From: Fusobacterium necrophorum subsp. necrophorum
Lineage (GTDB): Bacteria; Fusobacteriota; Fusobacteriia; Fusobacteriales; Fusobacteriaceae
Assembly (NCBI RefSeq): GCF_004006635.1
Contig: NZ_CP034842.1
Coordinates: 868,001-932,000 of the forward strand
Direction: 5' to 3'
Length of the DNA stretch: 64,000 bases
Shown: positions 54,839 to 63,715 of the stretch, piece by piece
How positions within the stretch are numbered: the stretch's first letter is position 1
How the letters are laid out: each line of letters opens with the position of its first letter
Position numbers and translations under genes: made by a program
Notes under the pieces: model-generated
Database searches by the model: none
What the model was told of the DNA's origin: nothing
What the model saw: only the letters and a program-made list of their open reading frames with translations

Positions 54839-55687
54839 ATGATTTTAATTACTGGTGGAAATGGTCAATTGGGAAACGATTTTCAAAGGTTATTTGACCA
54901 ACTACATATAGAATACATTGCTACAGATGTACAAGAGTTGGATATTACTGATATTGCCAAAGTAAGAGAATTTGTTCAAAGAAGAAAAATTTCCTGTATT
55001 ATTAATTGTGCTGCTTATAACAATGTAGACAAAGCAGAAGATGAACCTGAATTATGTAAAAAAATAAATACAGAAGCTCCAAGAGATTTAGCTATTATTG
55101 CTAAAGAAATAGGGGCAGAATATATGACTTATTCCACTGATTTTGTCTTCGATGGAAAAAAGAAAAGTCCTTATATAGAAGAAGATATTCCAAATCCATT
55201 ATCTGTGTATGGAAGAACAAAATATGAAGGAGAACAAGAAGTATTAAAGGCAAATTCAAATAGTTTTGTGATAAGAACTTCTTGGGTATTCGGAATCGCA
55301 AATAATAATTTTAATAAACAGGTCATTGCTTGGAGTCAAAGTAAGAATGAATTATTTATAGTAGATGATCAAATATCTTCACCAACCTATTCAAGAGATC
55401 TAGCATATTTTACTTGGAAGTTGTTACAAACAAAAAAATATGGATTATATCATTTTAGTAATGCGGGAGAAGCTTCTAAATATGACCAAGCAAAGTATGT
55501 ATTAGATAAGATTGGATGGAAAGGAAATTTAAAAAGAGCAAAAACAAATGATTTTATATTAAAAGCAAAAAGGGCAGAATATACAAAACTAGATAGTAAC
55601 AAATTAGAAAAACTAATTGGAGAAGAAATTCCAAGTTGGAAATTAGAAATAGATAGTTTTTTAAAGGAAATGGATTTATTAAAATGA
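54839..55687 (+). CDS. rmlD: dTDP-4-dehydrorhamnose reductase
   Basis: 282 residues. LITGGNGQLGNDFQRLF NAD-binding start, YSTDFVFDGKKK, YGRTKYEGEQ with the catalytic Tyr and Lys, and TSWVFG. Final step to dTDP-L-rhamnose. There is no clear ribosome site at the ATG; AAAGGAGG lies about 45 bases upstream. The IS110 upstream separates it from rmlC, so translation or transcription may have been altered. Overlaps wzx by four bases. Confidence 0.95.
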   Translation: MILITGGNGQLGNDFQRLFDQLHIEYIATDVQELDITDIAKVREFVQRRKISCIINCAAYNNVDKAEDEPELCKKINTEAPRDLAIIAKEIGAEYMTYSTDFVFDGKKKSPYIEEDIPNPLSVYGRTKYEGEQEVLKANSNSFVIRTSWVFGIANNNFNKQVIAWSQSKNELFIVDDQISSPTYSRDLAYFTWKLLQTKKYGLYHFSNAGEASKYDQAKYVLDKIGWKGNLKRAKTNDFILKAKRAEYTKLDSNKLEKLIGEEIPSWKLEIDSFLKEMDLLK

Positions 55688-57147
55688 AAGTATCAAGCAT
55701 CAAGTTAAATTTTATATTGAATACAATTCGTTTGTGTATGGGAGCTTTTTTCCTTTTAATTACAACTCCATATATATCAAGAATACTTGGAGCGCAGAAT
55801 TTAGGAAAGGTAGACTATGCTACTTCGATTATTAATTATTTTATTTTATTTACAGCTTTGGGAATACCGGCTTATGGGATTCGTGAAATCGCAAGAATAA
55901 GGGATAGTATTTTTGAGAGAACAAAATTAGTACTAGAGTTAGGAATTATTTTATTCGTAAATACAGTTATTGGTTTTTTTATTTTATTATTTTTAGTAAA
56001 TACTATTCCAATTTTAAAAGGATCTAAAATGCTGATTTTGATAATGAGTTCATGGGTATTGTTTAATAATATCGGTTTAGAGTGGTTTTATCAAGGAATG
56101 GAAAATCAGTTATATATTACTATTCGATTTATAGTTATTCGGATAATTGTGATTATTTTAATGTTTTTATGGGTAAAAACACCTGAAGATTTGTATAAAT
56201 ATGCATTCATCCTTGTGTTAATGAACAGTGGATCAAATATTCTGAATTTGATAAATATTTGGAAATATCTATCCTTCAAAGGAATAAAGTGGGATATTTT
56301 AAATTTAAAAAAACACATAAGATCAATCTTAATTATTTTTATTGGAACTTTATCTATAAGTATTTATTTGCAGCTCGATGTGGTTATGTTAGGAAATATA
56401 GGGAGCGAATACGTTGCTTATTATACAGTACCTAATAAATTACTTCGATTAGTTTTAGTATTAATCACAGCTTTTGGAAATGTTTTATTACCTAGAATAT
56501 CTAATTGTATTCAAAAAAAAGATAAAGAAAATTATAAAAGATATACAAATCTTTCTTTGAAATATATTTTGTTATTGTCAATCCCTTCTATGGTAGGAAT
56601 TTTTTTCTTAGCAGATTCTATTATTTTTGTTATGGCAGGTGTAAACTTTACTATCTCAATTTTAACTATGAGAATATTGTGCATTATTTTATTTGTTGTT
56701 GGAATTGCATATTTTTTGGGATATCAAATTTTATATCCTCATGGATTAGAAAAGTACTATACACTATCAGTGACAATTGCTGCTATTACAAATTTTGTAT
56801 TTAATTATATAATGATCCCAAAATTAAAACAAAATGGAGCAGCACTGGGAACAGTATTGGCTGAAATAATAGGTGTTTTGATAATGCTTTATTTTACTAA
56901 GGAATATTTAAAAGAAATTTCATTCTATAAAAAAGAAAATTTAAAATATTTTTTTGCAGCAATTTTTATGGGATGTTTTATATGTGGAATACGATTTTTA
57001 AATTTAGGAATTTTCACTAGATTGTTGTTATCCATTATAGTAGGATTCATTACTTATTTTGGAAGCTTGTTTATGATGAAAGAAATATTAGTCATAACGA
57101 TAATATCAAATATAATAACACGAATATTAAAAAGGAGAGAAGCATGA
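55684..57147 (+). CDS. wzx: Wzx-type O-antigen flippase
   Basis: 487 residues with about 12 to 14 membrane helices and little else. FILNTIRLCMGAFFLLITTP then YISRILGAQNLGKVDYATS is the standard start of the MOP-superfamily polysaccharide exporters. It moves the lipid-linked repeat across the inner membrane to the polymerase. Coupled by ATGA overlap to rmlD and rmlB on either side. Confidence 0.92.
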   Translation: MKVSSIKLNFILNTIRLCMGAFFLLITTPYISRILGAQNLGKVDYATSIINYFILFTALGIPAYGIREIARIRDSIFERTKLVLELGIILFVNTVIGFFILLFLVNTIPILKGSKMLILIMSSWVLFNNIGLEWFYQGMENQLYITIRFIVIRIIVIILMFLWVKTPEDLYKYAFILVLMNSGSNILNLINIWKYLSFKGIKWDILNLKKHIRSILIIFIGTLSISIYLQLDVVMLGNIGSEYVAYYTVPNKLLRLVLVLITAFGNVLLPRISNCIQKKDKENYKRYTNLSLKYILLLSIPSMVGIFFLADSIIFVMAGVNFTISILTMRILCIILFVVGIAYFLGYQILYPHGLEKYYTLSVTIAAITNFVFNYIMIPKLKQNGAALGTVLAEIIGVLIMLYFTKEYLKEISFYKKENLKYFFAAIFMGCFICGIRFLNLGIFTRLLLSIIVGFITYFGSLFMMKEILVITIISNIITRILKRREA

Positions 57148-58289
57148 AGACATACCTAGTAACTGGAGGAGCAGGATTTATTGGAACAAATTTTGTAAAA
57201 TATATGTTAGCAAAATATCATAATATTTCGATGGTTGTTTTGGATAAGTTGACGTATGCAGGGATTAAAGAAAACATACAGAAAGAAATTGATACCCATA
57301 AAATTAAATTTATCCATGGAGATATTTGTGATATAAAATTGGTAGATGATATTTTCCAACAGTATGAGATTGATTATGTTGTAAATTTTGCTGCAGAATC
57401 TCATGTGGACAGAAGTATAGAAAATCCAAAAGTATTCTTAGAAACAAATATTCTAGGAACTCAAACTCTGTTAGATGCTGCTAAGAAATTTTGGACAGTA
57501 GGAAAAGATGAAAAAGGATATCCTATCTATAAAGAAAATAAAAAATATTTGCAGATATCTACAGATGAAGTTTATGGAAGCTTGAAGAAAGACATTCCAG
57601 ATGGGGAAACTTTAGTATTTCATGACAAAGAATTAGATATCTTATTAAAAAATAGAGGAAAAGTGAAAACATTTGGGAAAACTTTTTTTACAGAATATAC
57701 ACCGATATCTCCAAAGTCGCCTTATTCCACCTCCAAGGCGAGTGCAGATATGTTGGTAATGGCATACAAAGAGACATATCATATGCCAGTGAATATTACG
57801 AGATGCTCTAATAACTATGGGCCTTATCAATTCCCAGAAAAATTAATTCCATTAATTATCGGAAATATTCTTCAAGGAAAAACTCTTCCTGTCTATGGAG
57901 ATGGAATGAATATACGAGATTGGCTATATGTAGAAGATCATTGTAAAGCAATTGATATGGTTTTAGAAAAAGGGAAGCTAGGAGAAGTGTATAATGTGGG
58001 AGGCTTTAATGAAGAAGCTAATATTATTATTGTCAAAAAAATCATTGACATTATTTCAAATATTATGAAAGAAGAAACGAAATATCGAAAATATCTAAAA
58101 ACGGATATCAAAAATATTAACTATGATTTAATTTCTTTTGTACAAGATAGATTAGGTCATGATACGAGGTATGCTATCAATCCCGGTAAAATAGTAAAAG
58201 AATTGGGCTGGTATCCAGAAACTACTTTTTTGCTAGGAATAGAGAAAACTATACGATGGTATTTGGAACATACAGAAATATATCAATAA
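57144..58289 (+). CDS. rmlB: dTDP-glucose 4,6-dehydratase
   Basis: 381 residues. VTGGAGFIGTNFVKYML, FAAESHVDRSIENP, STDEVYGSL, and SPYSTSKASADMLV with YxxxK, RCSNNYGPYQFPEKLIP and NIRDWLYVEDHCKAI. Converts dTDP-glucose to the 4-keto-6-deoxy form. About 30 residues longer than RmlB of E. coli because of an insertion before the catalytic Tyr (around residues 150-185). Last intact gene of the rml group. Confidence 0.96.
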   Translation: MKTYLVTGGAGFIGTNFVKYMLAKYHNISMVVLDKLTYAGIKENIQKEIDTHKIKFIHGDICDIKLVDDIFQQYEIDYVVNFAAESHVDRSIENPKVFLETNILGTQTLLDAAKKFWTVGKDEKGYPIYKENKKYLQISTDEVYGSLKKDIPDGETLVFHDKELDILLKNRGKVKTFGKTFFTEYTPISPKSPYSTSKASADMLVMAYKETYHMPVNITRCSNNYGPYQFPEKLIPLIIGNILQGKTLPVYGDGMNIRDWLYVEDHCKAIDMVLEKGKLGEVYNVGGFNEEANIIIVKKIIDIISNIMKEETKYRKYLKTDIKNINYDLISFVQDRLGHDTRYAINPGKIVKELGWYPETTFLLGIEKTIRWYLEHTEIYQ

Positions 58290-58313
58290 TTGAAAAGTGA
58301 GATTTTTTGTCAA

Positions 58314-58396
58314 ATGGTGTTAATAAAAGAGTAGAATATGAAATTTTCAAGAGGATTTTAGGGATTTCGGAAACGAAATCTTTAAAATCCTTTTTT
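58314..58396 (+). repeat. Dispersed repeat with terminator hairpin, copy 2
   Basis: Same start TTTTTGTCAAATGGTG and same TATGAAATTTTCAAGAGG as the copy at 13.0 kb. The hairpin pairs AGGATTTTAGGGATTTC with GAAATCTTTAAAATCCT around a GGAAAC loop, with G-U pairs in the middle, and a T-run follows. The inner stem differs from copy 1 but stays paired. It terminates the rml transcript and borders the ISL3 remnant. Confidence 0.75.
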
Positions 58397-58490
58397 CTAT
58401 ATTAAAACATAAAATCGTTTTTTCCTTTTGAGCAGCACAAAAAAGAATACAAGCACTCCAAATACACACTTCTGAAATTAGAAAGATTAT

Positions 58491-58921
58491 TTAAAAATTA
58501 GGATTGATTTGTGCAATCCCTTGTATAATCAGAATTTTCTGCCAAAAATGAGAAAATCTATGGAAGCCAAATGCAACTGGTTTGATGGATTTCATAAAAT
58601 GATTTATTCCTTCCAAAGGTCCATTGGTATAAGTTGTTTCTAAAGTATTTTGAATGTATTCTCTATATTTTCGAAGTGTTTTCCTAGTCGTTTGTATACG
58701 AGGACTCATCTTTTTCTTCCATCTTTCTAAAGTAAGATTCAAAAAGTGGAAAATTTTTTCTGTAAATCTTTAAAAACAGAAAGTTTTAATGTTCGAGAAA
58801 TAGACTCATATTTCTTCACAATAGAAAACTTTAAAAAAAGACCATCCACACTCCCTACAAAGAAATGTGTGTTTTTTTTAAGGCAATCTGAATGACATAT
58901 TCTTGGAAAGGAAGAAAACAT
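58491..58921 (-). pseudogene. ISL3-family transposase remnant
   Basis: Two minus-strand pieces. The C-terminal one reads TYTNGPLEGINHFMKSIKP and GFHRFSHFWQKILI, the end of the ISL3 DDE domain (NG.LEGINN..K motif). The other reads FSIVKKYESISRTLK and similar, with no intact catalytic Asp. Everything earlier is lost or scrambled. The DNA from here to 59.05 kb holds no other gene. Confidence 0.75.
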
Positions 58922-59054
58922 ACAAAATAGATTTTGAAACTATTTTTTGTGGTACCCTCTATCGACGTTATAACATAATTTTATTCTTTTTCTTAAAATT
59001 TTATAGCTCCATCTTTGATTTTCAAGTTTTTGCCTAAAAAAATAATCCAAAAAA

Positions 59055-59089
59055 GCCGATTGGAGATTTTAAAAAAATCTCCAATCGGC
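59055..59089 (-). terminator. Strong minus-strand terminator hairpin
   Basis: GCCGATTGGAGATTTT pairs perfectly (16 pairs) with AAAATCTCCAATCGGC around a 3-base loop, and on the minus strand six T follow. It would stop transcription running leftward from the second sugar module or shield the ISL3 from outside transcription. On the plus strand there is no T-run. Confidence 0.75.
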
Positions 59090-59150
59090 ATCTTAAAGAT
59101 AAAGATTTTATCAGAAAATAATTATTCTACAATCTCCATTTTTAATCCAT

Positions 59151-59444
59151 ATTAAACAACATATAAGCATCGTCGGTCCTAGACCAGAAGTCCCTAAATA
59201 TGTCGCATTGTATACAGAAGAACAAAAAGAAATTTTAAAAGTCAAAGCAGGAATTACCGATTATGCTTCTATTTATTTTTCAAAGGAAAATGAATTATTA
59301 GAAGGAAAAGAAAATCCTGAACAATACTATATTCATGAAATTATGCCCAAAAAAATCAAGTTAAATAAAAAATATATTCAAGAAATATCTTTGATGACAG
59401 ATATTAAGATTATTATACTGACCATTTTTAAAATTTTGAAGTAA
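59151..59444 (+). pseudogene. 5'-truncated initiating sugar transferase (PglC-like) fragment
   Basis: Only the C-terminal third is left: IKQHISIVGPRPEVPKYVAL, KVKAGITDYASIYFSKENEL and a final ISLMTDIKIIILTIFKILK. These match the last part of the small sugar transferase at 37.9 kb, but the membrane helix and catalytic Asp-Glu core are missing. Truncation lies at the ISL3 side. A Met within the fragment opens a 78-residue frame but the product could not be active. Confidence 0.85.
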
Positions 59445-59462
59445 TTTAAAGGAGAATACTGT

Positions 59463-60698
59463 ATGGAGAAAAAAATTATACAATTTTCACCACCGGATAT
59501 TACACAAGCAGAAATTAATGAAGTTGTAGATACATTAAAATCAGGTTGGATTACTACAGGACCAAAAACAAAAAAGTTTGAAGAAGAAATTAGTCAATAT
59601 TGCCATTCCGATAAGACAGTATGTTTCAATTCAGCCACTGCAGCTATGGAATTAGCATTGAAATTATTTGATATAGGGCCTGGGGATGAAGTAATTACTT
59701 CCGTTTATACTTATACAGCATCTGCGAGTGTAGCTTTACATTGTGGAGCAAAAGTAGTTTTAGTAGATACCAAAAAAGGAAGTTTTAATATTGATCCAGC
59801 TGCTGTTGAAAAAGCAATTACAGCAAAAACAAAAGTAATTATTCCTGTAGATATAGCAGGATATCCCGCTGATTATGATGAAATTTTTGAAATTGCAGAA
59901 AGAAAAAAATCATTGTTTCGTCCTAAAAAAGGAACTTATCAAGAAAAATTAGGAAGAATTATGATATTAGCAGATGCTGCTCATTCTTTTGGAAGTATTT
60001 ATAAAGGAAAAAAAGTGGGAAGTGTAGCAGATTTTACTTCTTTTTCTTTCCATGCCATTAAAAATTTAACAACCGCAGAAGGAGGAGCTTTAACTTGGTG
60101 TCATAAGGATTGGATGGATAGTGAAGAAGCATATAGACAATTAATGTTATTAGCACTGCATGGTCAAAATAAAGATGCTCTCGCGAAAATGAAAGCGGGA
60201 GCATGGAAGTATGATATTGTAATGCCAGGTTATAAATGTAATATGACAGACATTATGGCAGCCATTGGATTGGCCCAATTAAAAAGATATGATAACGAAA
60301 TTTTAATCAAAAAGAAAGAGCTGGTATCTTGGTATGAAAAAGGTTTAAAAAATTTAGAAGATAAATTAGAATTACCAGTCTTTCAAGAAGGAAATACAGA
60401 AAGTTGTCGACATTTATATATGATTCGTTTGAAAAATGCAGGAGAACAAAAAAGAAATCAAGTCATAGAAAAACTAGCAGAAGCCGGAATTGCTACTAAT
60501 GTTCATTTTCAACCATTACCCCTTTTCACAGCATATAAGGAGTTAGGTTTTGAAATGAAGAACTATCCTAATGCTTATGACATGTATCAAAACGAGATTT
60601 CTTTACCTTTACATGATTTGCTTGTAAAAAAAGATATTGATTACATATGTACGCTGCTTAAAAATAATATTGAGAGTATTAATTTCAAGAGGTGTTAG
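59463..60698 (+). CDS. DegT-type sugar aminotransferase, PglE-like
   Basis: 411 residues. PLP enzyme: VCFNSATAAMELALKLF, ILADAAHSFGSIYKGK, SFHAIKNLTTAEGGAL with the PLP Lys, and MPGYKCNMTDIMAAIGLAQL. FSPPDITQAEINEVVDTLKS and GWITTGPKTKKFEEEI suggest the PglE/PseC branch acting at C4 of a UDP-4-keto-6-deoxy sugar. An insertion rich in Lys and Arg (RKKSLFRPKKGTYQEKLG) is at residues about 150-170. Coupled with the ATP-grasp gene starting one base after its stop. Confidence 0.9.
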   Translation: MEKKIIQFSPPDITQAEINEVVDTLKSGWITTGPKTKKFEEEISQYCHSDKTVCFNSATAAMELALKLFDIGPGDEVITSVYTYTASASVALHCGAKVVLVDTKKGSFNIDPAAVEKAITAKTKVIIPVDIAGYPADYDEIFEIAERKKSLFRPKKGTYQEKLGRIMILADAAHSFGSIYKGKKVGSVADFTSFSFHAIKNLTTAEGGALTWCHKDWMDSEEAYRQLMLLALHGQNKDALAKMKAGAWKYDIVMPGYKCNMTDIMAAIGLAQLKRYDNEILIKKKELVSWYEKGLKNLEDKLELPVFQEGNTESCRHLYMIRLKNAGEQKRNQVIEKLAEAGIATNVHFQPLPLFTAYKELGFEMKNYPNAYDMYQNEISLPLHDLLVKKDIDYICTLLKNNIESINFKRC

Positions 60699-61880
60699 AT
60701 GAAAAAAATATTTATAGTTGGAGCATCTATTTTACAGTTACCTGCTATTCTTAAAGCAAAAGAGATGGGACTCTATGTAGGAGTAGCAGATTATGATTCA
60801 CATGCAGTTGGAATTCCACATGCAGATGTATATTATAGTGTAAGTACAATTGATGAAGAAGGAATATTTCAGGCAGCAAAGTCTTTTAGGGCAGATGGAA
60901 TTATCACATTAGCAACAGATATGCCAATTAGAGCAGTTTCTTACACAGCTAATAAGATGAACTTAATTGGTTTGGATTATAATACTGCCGTTAATGCTAC
61001 AAATAAAGGAAAAATGATTGAAAAACTTCATGATTATAATGTTCCTCATCCTTGGTTTTTTAAAATTGTAGATATAGAAAATCTAAAGAATATTAGTGAA
61101 AAATTAAGCTATCCATGTATTTGTAAACCTACAGATAGTTCCGGTAGTAGAGGAGTTATTTTAATAAATAATTTTTTAGAATTAGAACAATCTATTTTGT
61201 ATAGTAAACAATATAGTAAAAGTGGAGAAGTTATCATTGAGGAATTTATGATTGGAGAGGAAGTAAGTGTCGAAGTTTTAGTTTATAATAAGGAATATTT
61301 TATATTAAATATTACAGATAAACTAACTACAGGTGCTCCTTATTTTGTAGAACTAGGTCATAGTCAGCCGTCTAATTTATCAACGAAAATTTTAGAAGAA
61401 ATAAAAAAAATATCAATAAATGCTTTAAAAGCTTTAAATATTAACAATGGAGCAGCACATGTTGAAATTATAGTTACAGAAAAGGGCCCTAAAATTGTTG
61501 AAGTAGGAGCCAGGATGGGAGGAGATTGTATCACTACTGATTTAGTTCCTTTATCTACGGGAATTGATATGGTAAAGGCAGTAATTCAAATTGCTTTGGG
61601 AGAAAAAATAGATATTGTTGCTAAAAAATCAAATGGAGCTGCGATAAGATACTTAGATTCATGTCAAGGGCAAATAATTTCTATAGCAGGAATAGAAATA
61701 GCTAAAAAAATTAAAGGAGTAGAAAAAATTGATCTTGTAAAAAATGTTGGGGATATTTATACAGGAATAAAAAATAGTGGAGATAGAATTGGATATGTAA
61801 TTGCTACTGCTAAAACAGCAGCAGAAGCGGTTAGTATTTGTGAGACTGCAAAAAAATATATAAAAATAGAAGTTAAATAG
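60699..61880 (+). CDS. ATP-grasp ligase-like protein in the polysaccharide locus
   Basis: 393 residues. N-terminal Rossmann-like domain FIVGASILQLPAILKAKEMG, then the ATP-grasp domain: YPCICKPTDSSGSRGV (ATP phosphate-binding loop), EEFMIGEEVSVEVLVY, and GAAHVEIIVTEKGPKIVEVG followed by ARMGGDC with the metal-binding Glu. This PurK/carbamoyl-phosphate-synthetase-like group ligates amines and carboxylates; in this context it probably attaches an amino acid or acid to a sugar amino group made by the PglE-like enzyme. That role is inferred from position. Confidence 0.82.
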   Translation: MKKIFIVGASILQLPAILKAKEMGLYVGVADYDSHAVGIPHADVYYSVSTIDEEGIFQAAKSFRADGIITLATDMPIRAVSYTANKMNLIGLDYNTAVNATNKGKMIEKLHDYNVPHPWFFKIVDIENLKNISEKLSYPCICKPTDSSGSRGVILINNFLELEQSILYSKQYSKSGEVIIEEFMIGEEVSVEVLVYNKEYFILNITDKLTTGAPYFVELGHSQPSNLSTKILEEIKKISINALKALNINNGAAHVEIIVTEKGPKIVEVGARMGGDCITTDLVPLSTGIDMVKAVIQIALGEKIDIVAKKSNGAAIRYLDSCQGQIISIAGIEIAKKIKGVEKIDLVKNVGDIYTGIKNSGDRIGYVIATAKTAAEAVSICETAKKYIKIEVK

Positions 61881-61892
61881 AGGTTAAGATCA

Positions 61893-63692
61893 ATGTATAA
61901 TAAATATATAAAAAGAATTTTTGATTTTTGTGGAGCTTTTTGTTTAATGCCATTTTTATTAATTTTGATTTTAATTTTAGCTCCTCTGATTTGGTTAGAG
62001 GACAAAGGAGATATTTTTTATAAAGCTAAGAGAAGAGGAATTCATGGGAAAATTTTTAATATGTATAAGTTTCGTTCTATGAAAATGAATGCTCCAGATA
62101 TTCGAAATAAGGATAATTCAACATACAATGCTCCAGATGATCCTAGGATTACTAATATTGGAAGATTCTTGAGAAAAACATCTTTAGATGAAATACCACA
62201 AATTCTAAATATTTTAAAAGGGAATATGAGTTTTATAGGGCCTCGTCCAATTACGACCAATAGACCATTAGAAGAATATGATGAAAAGAGAAAAATTAGA
62301 TTATTAGTTCGTCCAGGAATTACTGGATATTCTCAAGCATATTATAGAAATTCTATAGATCAGGAAACGAAATTAGAGTATGATGCAAAGTATGCTGAAA
62401 ATGTTACATTTTTTGGAGATATTAAAATAATTTTGAAATCTATAGATACTATTTTAAGAAGAAAAAATATATATATGAACAAGGAGAAAATTATGGATAA
62501 AAGATTATTGATTTTAGGGGCTGGAAGAGGTCAAATTGGGCTATACAAAGCAGCAAAAGAGTTGGGAATAAAAACAATTGCTGGAACAATGCCAGGAGAT
62601 TCATTACCATGTATAGAACTAGCAGATGAAGTATGTTATATGGATATTTCTAATCCAGAGGATGTACTGTCAAAATCATTTGATTTAAACTTAGATGGAG
62701 TAGCGACATGTTGTTTGGATACTGGAATTGTATCTTTAGGTAAAGTATGTGATAATCTCAAATTAACAGGATTAACAGAGAGAGCAGCTGCTATGTGTGG
62801 AGATAAACTAAAAATGAAGCAAGCATTTATTGATTATGGAGTGAGTACAGCTATGTTCTATAGAATTGGAACAGAACAAGAGCTCCAAAAGGCATTGGAA
62901 ACACTTCAAATGCCAGTAATTATAAAAGCTACTGATTTACAGGGAAGTAGAGGAATTTATATTGCTCAGACTAAGGAGGAAGTTCTAATAGGCTATAGAG
63001 AAGCTATGAAATTAACAAGGAAAGATTATTGTATCATTGAAGAGTTTATTGAGGGAGAAGAATTTGGAGCTCAGTCTTTTGTATTCAATAATGAAATTTT
63101 ATTTGTATTGCCACATGGAGATGAAACTTATATGAGTCATACTGCAGTACCTGTTGGGCATTATGTTCCTTTAGAATATGATGACTCTATCGTTAGAAAA
63201 ATAGAAATCGAAGTAAAAAAAGCCATTAAAGCAATTGGTTTAAATAATTGTGCAGTTAATGTTGATATGATATTAAAAGGAGAAAAAATTTATATCATTG
63301 AAATTACAGGAAGGGTAGGAGCTAATTGCTTACCAGAATTAGTAGAGATAAACTTTGGAATTGAGTATTATAAAATGATTGCATTAATGGCTCTTAGTGA
63401 AACTCCATTGGCACTGTGGAATAAGAGAAGAAATAATATTAAAGCAGGGTATTCTAAGATGATTTTTTCAAATGATGTGAATGGAATTATTAATTCTTTA
63501 TCCTGTGATGTAAATAATGACCCAGATGTTAGAGAAGTAACCTTTTTTAAAAAAGTAGGAGACGAAGTAAAAATTTTTGAGAGTTCAAATGACTGTATTG
63601 GACAGATAATTGTAGAAGGAACAAATATGGAAATGTGTAAAATAAAAATGCAGGAAACTCTAGAGAAAGTAAAATTAGTATTGAATAAATAA
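61893..63692 (+). CDS. Fusion of an initiating sugar transferase (PglC-like) with an ATP-grasp ligase
   Basis: 599 residues in one frame. Residues 1-195 are a complete small phosphoglycosyl transferase: hydrophobic helix at 8-30, MYKFRSMKMNAPD, LRKTSLDEIPQILNILKGN, MSFIGPRPITTNRP and VRPGITGYSQAYYRN. Residues from about 201 start with MDKRLLILGAGRGQIGLYKA and contain the ATP-grasp marks VIIKATDLQGSRGIYIAQ, EEFIEGEEFGAQSFVF and ITGRVGANCLPELVE. An internal ribosome site precedes Met201, so a free ATP-grasp protein could also be made. The fusion would couple sugar loading on the lipid with modification of the sugar. Confidence 0.85.
   Translation: MYNKYIKRIFDFCGAFCLMPFLLILILILAPLIWLEDKGDIFYKAKRRGIHGKIFNMYKFRSMKMNAPDIRNKDNSTYNAPDDPRITNIGRFLRKTSLDEIPQILNILKGNMSFIGPRPITTNRPLEEYDEKRKIRLLVRPGITGYSQAYYRNSIDQETKLEYDAKYAENVTFFGDIKIILKSIDTILRRKNIYMNKEKIMDKRLLILGAGRGQIGLYKAAKELGIKTIAGTMPGDSLPCIELADEVCYMDISNPEDVLSKSFDLNLDGVATCCLDTGIVSLGKVCDNLKLTGLTERAAAMCGDKLKMKQAFIDYGVSTAMFYRIGTEQELQKALETLQMPVIIKATDLQGSRGIYIAQTKEEVLIGYREAMKLTRKDYCIIEEFIEGEEFGAQSFVFNNEILFVLPHGDETYMSHTAVPVGHYVPLEYDDSIVRKIEIEVKKAIKAIGLNNCAVNVDMILKGEKIYIIEITGRVGANCLPELVEINFGIEYYKMIALMALSETPLALWNKRRNNIKAGYSKMIFSNDVNGIINSLSCDVNNDPDVREVTFFKKVGDEVKIFESSNDCIGQIIVEGTNMEMCKIKMQETLEKVKLVLNK
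62481..62495 (+). promoter_or_regulatory. Internal ribosome binding site and ATG inside the fusion gene
   Basis: AAGGAG, six bases, then ATG, exactly at the junction between the sugar transferase and ATP-grasp parts and in frame with both (codon 201). It is as good as the start sites of ordinary genes nearby, and looks like the former start of a separate gene. Confidence 0.7.
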
Positions 63693-63715
63693 AGTCATGA
63701 TTAGGAGGTAAAAAA

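Noticed and set aside
59208..59444. Counting the 78-codon frame as an independent small gene
   Set aside because: It is the C-terminal piece of a sugar transferase whose sequence continues upstream in frame without a start; no ribosome site is seen.
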